64,000 nt of DNA from NCBI GenBank assembly GCA_035567895.1, contig DATMPC010000011.1, positions 1 to 64,000 of the forward strand. The letters run 5' to 3'. Shown here piece after piece: positions 33,608 through 40,567 of the stretch (position 1 is the first letter of the stretch; the number at the start of each line of letters is the position of its first letter). The translations under genes were made by a program, and so were the position numbers. The stretch comes from Terriglobales bacterium (GTDB lineage: Bacteria > Acidobacteriota > Terriglobia > Terriglobales > Acidobacteriaceae). The notes under the pieces were generated by a model that saw only the letters and a list, made by a program, of their open reading frames with translations, had not been told where the DNA came from and did no database searches.

Positions 33608-34711
33608 CTATAGCCCAGGTTGAATCACGATCTTCATTGAATCCGGTTTAGGATTCGAGGCCAGATGCAGCGCCTCCACAGCTTCACTCAATGGAAAGCG
33701 GTGTGAAATCAGGCTTTCCAGATCGATCTCACGGTTGAAAACCAGTCGTGCGCTCTCATCCTGCAGCTCAACCGACGCACTGTAAGAACCTAGAAGCGTC
33801 TTCTCATCGACGCAGATCGCCGCCGGATCGATGCTCGCTTCCCCCCGGGCTGTTTGGGCAAACAGCATCACACGCCCGCCGTATCGCACAGCATCCATGG
33901 CAGTACGAATCAGACTGTTGCCGCCTACGGCGAGCATTACAGCATCCGCGCCCCGCCCTTCAGTCAGCGCGCCTACCTCTCGGACCACGTCGCCCTTGGA
34001 GGCATCGATCGTCTCGGCAAGCTGGTGGGCCTTGGATATTGTAAGCCGCTGCTGGTACAAATCGGAAACAATCACCCGGGCTCCCGCTCGCCGCGCCAAA
34101 GACGCCAAAATCACGCCAATTGGCCCCTGGCCGATGACCAGCACGGTCTCGCCGGGCTGGAGGCGCAGGGCCTCGACCCCCTTTAGGCACGTATTGACCG
34201 GCTCAACGAATGCAGCCTGTTCAAACGAGACTCCGTCTGGGATTTTCACCAAGCCACGCTTGACGATCCAATCCATCACTCGGACATACTCGGCGAAGCC
34301 GCCGCCCGATGGCTCGAATCCGGCCGTGCACCCCACCTTCTTATAGACCGGACATTGCGCAAATACTTTTCGTTCGCAGTAAAAGCACCTGCCGCAAGGA
34401 ATGTGGTGGAAGACCATAACCCGGTCTCCGAGGGCAAATCCCTCGACGTCGGGACCAACGGCGGCGATTGTCCCAGAGGTTTCGTGCCCGAAAATTCGAG
34501 GCGCGGAGTGGGAGCCAGTATGAATTTTCTTTAGATCTGTGCCGCAGATACCGCACGTGTGTACGCGAATCAGCACCTCGCGTGCAGCAATCTTGGGTAC
34601 CGGAACGGTTTCGACGCGAACATCATTTACGCCGCGGTAAACAGCGGCCCGCATGTTAGTAGGAATTGCAGATCGTTCCCGAGCCGGGGAAGCGTGGGTG
34701 AGCGTAGCCAT
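33608..34711 (-). CDS. Zinc-dependent alcohol dehydrogenase family protein A
   Basis: A 367-aa MDR-family dehydrogenase; MRAAVYRGVNDV at residue 20 is a possible shorter start. The catalytic site is CGICGTDLKKIH and GHETSGTIAAVG, the structural zinc cluster is CGRCFYCERKVFAQC, and the cofactor site is VLVIGQGPIGVILASLARRAG. It is first in the five-gene operon that ends with hpnE and precedes its paralogue by about 57 bp. It is a sorbitol/threonine dehydrogenase-like oxidoreductase; its role with hopanoid synthesis is inferred from context. Confidence 0.85.
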   Translation of the reverse strand: MATLTHASPARERSAIPTNMRAAVYRGVNDVRVETVPVPKIAAREVLIRVHTCGICGTDLKKIHTGSHSAPRIFGHETSGTIAAVGPDVEGFALGDRVMVFHHIPCGRCFYCERKVFAQCPVYKKVGCTAGFEPSGGGFAEYVRVMDWIVKRGLVKIPDGVSFEQAAFVEPVNTCLKGVEALRLQPGETVLVIGQGPIGVILASLARRAGARVIVSDLYQQRLTISKAHQLAETIDASKGDVVREVGALTEGRGADAVMLAVGGNSLIRTAMDAVRYGGRVMLFAQTARGEASIDPAAICVDEKTLLGSYSASVELQDESARLVFNREIDLESLISHRFPLSEAVEALHLASNPKPDSMKIVIQPGL

Positions 34712-34817
34712 TTGTGACTAGCTCAATTGTAAATGGACGCCCTGTCGTGACCTGCAGGGCACACAGGCTCGCGAGGATGCGAGCTATCGCGCGCCAGCCG
34801 CGAATCCCGAAGCTGGG

Positions 34818-35054
34818 TTAGGACGCTTCCTGCTTGTGAAGATCCGCTGACGCAAGCATCTCGCTTTGTGGAGCGACCTTTGGCGGCTGGATCAGTGCAC
34901 GCTGTGACTGAATGATCTTGTGCACGACACCTTGGCTTAGGCCGAAGCGGCGAGCGATATCAGGTGGACGTACGCCCATCTCGCGCAGCTTGAAGATCTT
35001 CTGCTTTTCGATTTCTGTGAGTCGGAAAATCGCCTTAATCATGAGCGCCGACAT
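34818..35054 (-). CDS. Small helix-turn-helix protein
   Basis: The start is set at 35054 (or 35042), because the upstream part of the frame has no protein-like composition. The 78-aa product has a resolvase/Trp-type HTH (LTEIEKQKIFKLREMGVRPPDIARRFGLSQGVVHKII) and a short polar tail. This is a generic DNA-binding domain; the target is unknown. It is transcribed toward the zinc dehydrogenase gene, with 106 bp between. Confidence 0.6.
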   Translation of the reverse strand: MSALMIKAIFRLTEIEKQKIFKLREMGVRPPDIARRFGLSQGVVHKIIQSQRALIQPPKVAPQSEMLASADLHKQEAS

Positions 35055-35719
35055 TGTGCATATAGCACCGGAACTTGTGCAGGGGGCGGAATCTGAGGAG
35101 TAAACAAAAAGCAGCATGTCAGACGGTTGTTTGTGGCGGATTTCTAGCCATTGGATCGGAAACCTCGCCGCACCTGGGTTACGGGGCAAAACGATCACGG
35201 CACGATTTCTCGAACAGCCGAGGCATGGCACGCCTGAATCCCAGGTTGATTGGTGAGAGCAACGGATTCAGGTTGACCCCGGCTTAATTCACTGGTGCTA
35301 ACCGAACAGCGAATTTATCAGTGAATCTAACAGTGAATTTTTTTCGAAAACGCCGGCGAGCAGCGGACGACTCCACGCAAACGCCTGCCGTGTCAGGGAT
35401 TACCAGAAATTGCGATTTTTGGCCGCCACAAAGAGCAGTGAATAACAGTGAATGATCAGTGAATTCCCAAAATCGCAATCCGTTGGTCGCATCTGAATGC
35501 GCTGATCGCCACGAGCGATCTGCCGCAGCCGGCGCGAGTTCCAAAATGAAATTTCCATTGACCTCTAGTCTTGACTCGTGATACACCGAACTATGTTCGG
35601 TGCTGAGGCGCGGCCGTTCCGGACAAGACGAACGCGATGTTCAGCAAACTGCCGTCAGGTGGAATGCATCTGCCTCAGTGACGCACTCCACCCTTCAGCG
35701 CTGGTTATGGACTGGTTAG
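35055..35719. other. Gene-free region with cagtgaat cluster and hairpins
   Basis: No credible gene is seen. The octamer cagtgaat occurs at about 35319, 35331, 35435, 35445 and 35456, and inverted at 35287. Two of these sit inside an inverted repeat (aattgcgattttt near 35409 and ccaaaatcgcaatc at 35467-35480). A further palindrome caccgaac-tat-gttcggtg spans 35584-35602. An open frame at 35284-35586 on the minus strand is not supported by composition. Confidence 0.4.
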
Positions 35720-36928
35720 CTACTGAGCATTTCCCTCAGTTAGGTCGGTGGAAACTGCGGTCAGATAACCAAACAGTCCGCCAGAACCTTGATTCGGTCC
35801 TGCGGTGAAATACATCGTTGCAGCCGGGGCGGCTGCCGGATCATTGTTGCCGGGGCTCACATTGCCCGGACTGATCGCCCAGATGCCATTGATCGCCAGC
35901 GGCTTCCCGTTAGCGTCCTCGAGCAACCCGTCAAACTTTCCGGTAGTGAGATCGTAGGCGGCGATGTACCCGCTGGACTGCGTATTTCCGCCACCAGCGA
36001 ACTGGCCGACGAGAAGGTCATGGCTGAAGCGGCCAAAATCAAGCGGTGCCAGAGCCACACCCCACGGTGCATTCAGCCAATCGCCGTGTTCCAGACGTTG
36101 CAGCAGCCGGCCCGTGGAACTGTAGATATCGACGAAGCCCAGGCCCGGCCCGTCTGTTTCAAAAGGGGAACCTTCCTCGTGGAGCACATAGGTCACGACA
36201 ATGTCGTTGCCGATTGCCTGCACGTTGAACGGGACATAGTGCTGCGGCAAGCGTTCATCCGTGAATGCGTTCTTAGGGAATGGCCCGTCATTGTCTTCAT
36301 CCGAATCGTGCCCGGAACCCTTCTTCGAAAGTCCCACACGCTGGAATGCGCTGTCGTAAACATCCACGCGGCCTTTGGCGAAATTGGCTGCGTAGAGGTA
36401 GGGCTTGCCATCGACGAAAGCGCTGGTGAGGCCCGTGTAGGCTGAACCGTCGGTTGTCTTTACCACGGTTACAGCATGCGTCGAAGGCGGCGCTGCGCCT
36501 TGCTCTACTGCTACGGTCGGGTTCCATCCAGCAATCGTCCCATCCCCCGTTGAGAAGAGGAATGCGGCTGCCTTGCCGGGCGCCAGCAAGAAATCGTTTT
36601 GACTGCCATTGAAGATCGTGCCTGTTGGTGAACCGATCGGCGTGTTCTTGTTCGTCGGGTCAGCAGGCGGGATCGTGACGATCAAAGACTGCTTCGCGCC
36701 TGGCCCGTTGTAAAGCGTGCTGACCCCAGTCCCCTGATCAGAAACCCACCACGCACTTCCAGAGCCTCGCGACAAGCCCCATGCGTTTATCAGTTGCGGA
36801 TCGGTGACAGGAGCAACTCCCGACGTATTGGAAACAAGATTCGTTTGTTTGTAGTGCTGAGCAAAGCAACTCGTACCCAGAACCACGGCTAATGTAGTCG
36901 CGCTGAAGCACCTCGACATCTTCGTCAT
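35720..36928 (-). CDS. TIGR03118 family secreted protein
   Basis: The start at 36928 (MTKMSRCFSATTLAVVLGTSCFAQ) follows AAAGGAG with good spacing; the upstream TTG is less likely. The 402-aa protein has a signal peptide and then the family pattern NAWGLSRGSGSAWWVSDQGTGVSTLYNG, TPIGSPTGTIFNG, FSTGDGTIAGWNP, and APWGVALAP. The layout suggests a beta-propeller, exported to the periplasm or beyond. The family's function is unknown. A YncE/NHL-like fold is the alternative. Confidence 0.85.
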   Translation of the reverse strand: MTKMSRCFSATTLAVVLGTSCFAQHYKQTNLVSNTSGVAPVTDPQLINAWGLSRGSGSAWWVSDQGTGVSTLYNGPGAKQSLIVTIPPADPTNKNTPIGSPTGTIFNGSQNDFLLAPGKAAAFLFSTGDGTIAGWNPTVAVEQGAAPPSTHAVTVVKTTDGSAYTGLTSAFVDGKPYLYAANFAKGRVDVYDSAFQRVGLSKKGSGHDSDEDNDGPFPKNAFTDERLPQHYVPFNVQAIGNDIVVTYVLHEEGSPFETDGPGLGFVDIYSSTGRLLQRLEHGDWLNAPWGVALAPLDFGRFSHDLLVGQFAGGGNTQSSGYIAAYDLTTGKFDGLLEDANGKPLAINGIWAISPGNVSPGNNDPAAAPAATMYFTAGPNQGSGGLFGYLTAVSTDLTEGNAQ

Positions 36929-37030
36929 CTGCAAATCTCCTTTGTGAGAACAACCACTCGGAGATCAGGAAAACACGCAGAGAAGACTGCCTTGTGTCTG
37001 AACGTGATGCCTTGTGCCTGATCGTTTGAT

Positions 37031-37271
37031 TTTGGGTGGGAGCCCCCGCATACCGGGCCCCCAACAAGCGCCGCTGTTGCGGTTGTTGGGGTGGATTCAT
37101 GCGAGCCCTCGGGGTTTGGGTGGGAGCCCCCGCATTCCGGGGCCCCCGACAAGCGCCGCTGTTGCGGTTGTTGGGGTGGATTTATGCGAGCACTCGGGGT
37201 TTGGGTGGGAGCCCCGCATTCCGGGGCCCCCAACAAGCGCCGCTGTTGCGGTTGTTGGGGTGGATTTATGC
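37031..37271. repeat. Three-copy tandem repeat, 84-85 bp period
   Basis: Copies start at about 37031, 37115 and 37200 with tttgggtgggagcccc. Each contains two internal palindromes (gggagcccccgcattccggggccccc-like, and caacaagcgccgctgttgcggttgttg-like; only parts quoted). A degenerate gene-free tract with cgggctttagcccggg-type palindromes follows to 37400. This is not a CRISPR array: only three units, no spacer-like variation. Confidence 0.75.
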
Positions 37272-37712
37272 GGGGGAACAACGCTTTAGCGTTGCAAGAG
37301 AGCAATCTCATAATAACTTCTCGGGCTTTAGCCCCGGGCCTTCCCGATGTGAAACCCCGCGGCTAAAGCCGAGGGAAAGAAGAAATGCGCGCCTTGCGAG
37401 GCTTGAAAGCCTCTCCCCCGCATGAATGCGAGGGCTCCCACCTGAAATCCAAATCCGAGGCCCCAAACTTGAACGCGGGCTTTGCCCGAGAATTCTGTGC
37501 GTACCTCTTAGCCGTCCTTCTCGCCGGCTTGGCTGCTCTCCTGTCCCCTGTCCGTCCTGAGCGAAGTCGAAGGATCTCCTGTCCCCTGGTTCCCTAGTAC
37601 CGATCATCGCAAAAAAAGGTGTCGACGGAATCCGGGGCGAAGACCGCTGTCGCGACTGTTGCTGATGGGCGGGGGCCTCGGTACCCGGAGCCTTGTCGAT
37701 TTCCGGTACCTT
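37272..37712. other. Gene-free, repeat-derived sequence
   Basis: After the tandem repeats come short palindromic pieces typical of intergenic repeats: aacgctttagcgtt (37289), cgggctttagccccggg (37321) with its partner cgcggctaaagccg, and tcctgtcccctg words near 37540-37590. No open frame is convincing. It bounds the defence-like gene block on its left. Confidence 0.4.
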
Positions 37713-38882
37713 CTAAACGCCCATCCGTTGCAATACGTCAGCAAGTTGAACGCGCAAGGCGTCTACTGGGAAGGCCTCTGCTGATTGCCAAAATGACCAA
37801 CAGAGCTGGCGTATCACGGTTTGAACGATGTCAGCCAGACCTGCATCGAGTTGCTCAGCCTGAATGGTTTCTCGCGTAAAGACCGTATCTTCAAAGCAAA
37901 GGAAGTCGTCACGTTCGAAGAATACTTGGTTTGCCAAGAACTGAATTGATTGTTGGTATATGCCCGCCGCACTGAGATCGACAGTCAGCTCTCCCCGGTA
38001 TTGCGCTGCGCGATAAAAGGTCTGAGCGCAGTGTAGCAACCGGATAAACGGAAGAACGAATTCCCGAATGTGGATTACGGGCCGCTGGTTCTCGTCATGG
38101 TCTACGCGCATTTCGCGCCGGAGAAGCAGAATTCCATCGACGCTGACCTGTCCGTACTCCTGGTTCCGGTTATACGATGCGACACCATCCTCCACTCTCC
38201 GCAACGTCTGATGGGGAAAGTACGCCGCGCCTCTAAACATTGATTGCCATAAAAAATTCCAGAGTGCGTCGCGAGTACAAATCGCGTGTCGAGGATAACT
38301 AGGACCGATGGTTACCTCCAGACTCATAGTATGCGCTCGAACAACAGTTTCGGCTCGCCTTCTCGCGCTCGCGATTAGCTTTCCCCGTTTTGCGAGTGGC
38401 TCGGCGCGACGCCGCACTAACTCGATCACGAGATCCACGTTTGCCAGCTGATATGGCTCTGAAGCATTTCCGGTTCGCACGTACACCTTTGTGCTGTTCT
38501 CAATCGCGTGGGGCGCTTCCCAGCTTTCCTCCACCTCCACCACCACGAAGGTCATACCCTGAACATCACTTGGAACCATGTGAATGCGTGGAAAAATTGG
38601 CGGATACGTGTTTTGAAGGCAGATATTCTCGATGGTGAGCGGCACTTCTTCAGCTGGCGTTGGGAATCCCTGTATTGGCTGAACGGGAACTCCATTTTGG
38701 GCGTCGACTCCTATAACAAGAACACCGCCTAACGAGTTCGCAAACGAAGAGAGAACTTTCGGTAATGCGCGCCTGACATTTTGGTCTAAGTTACTTTTGT
38801 ATTCGACTCGAATACTTTCGTTGAATCGCCCGCAGAAACCACGGATATCGTCAGCATTTTGTGGAGGATTTAGAAAGAGCAT
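37713..38882 (-). CDS. AlbA_2/Schlafen-domain protein
   Basis: A 389-aa protein. Residues 18-140 resemble the AlbA_2 (Schlafen AlbA-like) domain: ESIRVEYKSNLDQNV, SFANSLGGVLVIGVD, and later VVVEVEESWEAPHAI, PYQLANVD. The remaining 250 residues are unfamiliar, with many aromatic residues. AlbA_2 domains bind nucleic acids and act as RNases in some defence and toxin proteins, but I see no clear catalytic triad. It is the last of three minus-strand genes in the block and is separated from the next by 81 bp. A role in antiviral defence is inferred from context. Confidence 0.7.
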   Translation of the reverse strand: MLFLNPPQNADDIRGFCGRFNESIRVEYKSNLDQNVRRALPKVLSSFANSLGGVLVIGVDAQNGVPVQPIQGFPTPAEEVPLTIENICLQNTYPPIFPRIHMVPSDVQGMTFVVVEVEESWEAPHAIENSTKVYVRTGNASEPYQLANVDLVIELVRRRAEPLAKRGKLIASARRRAETVVRAHTMSLEVTIGPSYPRHAICTRDALWNFLWQSMFRGAAYFPHQTLRRVEDGVASYNRNQEYGQVSVDGILLLRREMRVDHDENQRPVIHIREFVLPFIRLLHCAQTFYRAAQYRGELTVDLSAAGIYQQSIQFLANQVFFERDDFLCFEDTVFTRETIQAEQLDAGLADIVQTVIRQLCWSFWQSAEAFPVDALRVQLADVLQRMGV

Positions 38883-38963
38883 CGGCTATCCGCGTCTCTT
38901 CGCCTCAGAAGTAGTGACTCATACTCACAACAATTGGCTTGGTCGCTAGCAGGTTTCGCTGTC

Positions 38964-39725
38964 CTACTCAACTCGACCCGGACCAATGTAAGTGCGCTTG
39001 ACGTAGTCACCCTCAAGTCCCCAGTGCTCGTCGTACTTGCCTCGAAACGCATGATTGGGAAACGCGATATCCGCATAAATATTTTGCCACACAGAAACCG
39101 CCAGATGTTTCTCCTGAACATCGAAGTCCGGATTCGGAACGTCTTCCTCATTTAACTCGCCAGTCTCAACCCGGTTCTTCATTTCCGCATACCAACGACC
39201 GAACCGTAGCGAACCGATATGGTACTCGTAAAGCGTAATGAGGGCACTGATGCGAGTATTGTATTGCCTATCTCTGTGCAGCATTTTGCCCTTGGCACCT
39301 ACGAATGTTACTGGAGGAGGAGGCGTTGCGATCGTGACTCTACCACCCTGGACGGGCATTTGTATTCCGATTTCACCATACATTGCGCCAAGCACGGCGT
39401 GAGGATCGGCAGCCATTACAAACGCGTTGTTGTTGTACATCACAAGGCAACAGGGAAAATCCTCGTACTCTTGAAACTTGTCTTTCGCTTGTTCAATTTT
39501 TGATCGAATCGGGCGATGAGGGTCGGTAAAGGTTGCAGTTTGCGGAAACGGATAGTCTTTGTTCTCGAATTGCTTTACTTCGAAAAGAAAATCGCGCCCA
39601 TTAATAGGAACTGTGTAGTCGACAAGTTTCGATTTCGCTGGATACTTCTTCTCGAATTGGAACGTTAGCCCTCGCTCACCTAAGTACCGTTCGAAAAGAA
39701 TCTCGGAGATATTCTTTACGCTCAT
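38964..39725 (-). CDS. PD-(D/E)XK-like protein
   Basis: The start at 39725 (MSVKNISEILFERYLGERG) is 5 bp after the preceding stop; in-frame codons at 39755 and 39812 would overlap that gene. The 253-aa protein has a nuclease-type core KLVDYTVPINGRDFLFEVKQFE, where D and EVK fit the D-(E/D)xK pattern, preceded by an acidic helix. A C-terminal part (HLAVSVWQNIYADIAFPNHAFRGKYDEHW) is unfamiliar. It is probably a DNA or RNA endonuclease component. It is cotranscribed with the HNH-like gene and the AlbA_2 gene. Confidence 0.6.
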   Translation of the reverse strand: MSVKNISEILFERYLGERGLTFQFEKKYPAKSKLVDYTVPINGRDFLFEVKQFENKDYPFPQTATFTDPHRPIRSKIEQAKDKFQEYEDFPCCLVMYNNNAFVMAADPHAVLGAMYGEIGIQMPVQGGRVTIATPPPPVTFVGAKGKMLHRDRQYNTRISALITLYEYHIGSLRFGRWYAEMKNRVETGELNEEDVPNPDFDVQEKHLAVSVWQNIYADIAFPNHAFRGKYDEHWGLEGDYVKRTYIGPGRVE

Positions 39726-39730
39726 CTCTG

Positions 39731-40468
39731 TTACCGAATACCGATTACTTGCCATCGCATTGAGTAGGCGTCGAAATCCTCGACGTTCTTCAGGAACTCG
39801 CCTGGAGGCCACGTCATACGCCCAGAGAGGTGAGGCCAGAACGGAATTGAGAGACTTTCAAATCCCTCCCGTGGCGAGAACGGTGTGAATCCTTGCTGCC
39901 TGGCCGCGACCACCTGAAACGACAAGTGCCCAACGGCATAGGTGAGGACGTACATCCGGAGGTGGTTTGTCGGAAAAAGGTCTCCTTCGTGGTAGGAGGT
40001 GTGAACCTCACCCTTGCCCACGGGTAGGAAAGCAGCCATCCACATACTTACACCCAAGGGAATTACCAAATTGGTGGCAAAACGATGACGAGAAGATCGC
40101 TGGAAAAACGGCGACCGGTCGCGCCGAATATGATCGAAAATCACCGCTGTCTTAAAAGCGAAAAGCGCGACCGAACGCGCTCGCGACTGCGTTAGCGTGA
40201 GACGTTTATTGCCGAGTATCAGGTCCGTCATTGCGGGCTTCGCGTGGTTATTCTCCAGGTCGCTCATCCAACCGTTGTTACAAGCGCGGCAAACGACGCG
40301 TGCTTTCCAGTCCAAATGTGATGCCTTCCAATCCGCGACGATCTCTCCTTGCTCGTTCTTGCGGGTAAATCGCTTCTTACCTGGGAACAAGTCGTTCATC
40401 CAGTCGCTCCATAAGTGCTCAAGCGACAAGTCGGCGGTATTGCCGCAAAACGCGCATTCGGCTGCCAT
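39731..40468 (-). CDS. HNH-like zinc-finger endonuclease candidate
   Basis: A 245-aa protein. The N-terminal CAFCGN (C6, C9), LEHLWSDWM and then VVCRACNNGWMSDLE (about 59-73) form a treble-clef HNH-like pattern of CxxC, EHxx and CxxCNxxxM. The central and C-terminal parts hold several hydrophobic beta segments and match nothing I recognise. It leads the three-gene minus-strand operon; its start is about 100 bp from the start of the divergent 807-aa nuclease gene. A DNA-cleaving defence role is inferred. Confidence 0.62.
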   Translation of the reverse strand: MAAECAFCGNTADLSLEHLWSDWMNDLFPGKKRFTRKNEQGEIVADWKASHLDWKARVVCRACNNGWMSDLENNHAKPAMTDLILGNKRLTLTQSRARSVALFAFKTAVIFDHIRRDRSPFFQRSSRHRFATNLVIPLGVSMWMAAFLPVGKGEVHTSYHEGDLFPTNHLRMYVLTYAVGHLSFQVVAARQQGFTPFSPREGFESLSIPFWPHLSGRMTWPPGEFLKNVEDFDAYSMRWQVIGIR

Positions 40469-40567
40469 GAGTCAGATTCTATTTGGATGTATCCAATTCA
40501 TTCGTCGGAAACCGCACAGATCAAGTTCTCCGTTTTCGGAGTGTTTGGAACATGGGAAAATGCTTCT

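Noticed and set aside
35284-35586. A 100-codon minus-strand frame
   Set aside because: The composition is not protein-like, it covers hairpins and octamer repeats, and there is no ribosome binding site. It is treated as non-coding.
37031-37271. Possible CRISPR array
   Set aside because: Only three units exist, the units are 84-85 bases and contain palindromes with no unique spacers. No cas gene is nearby.
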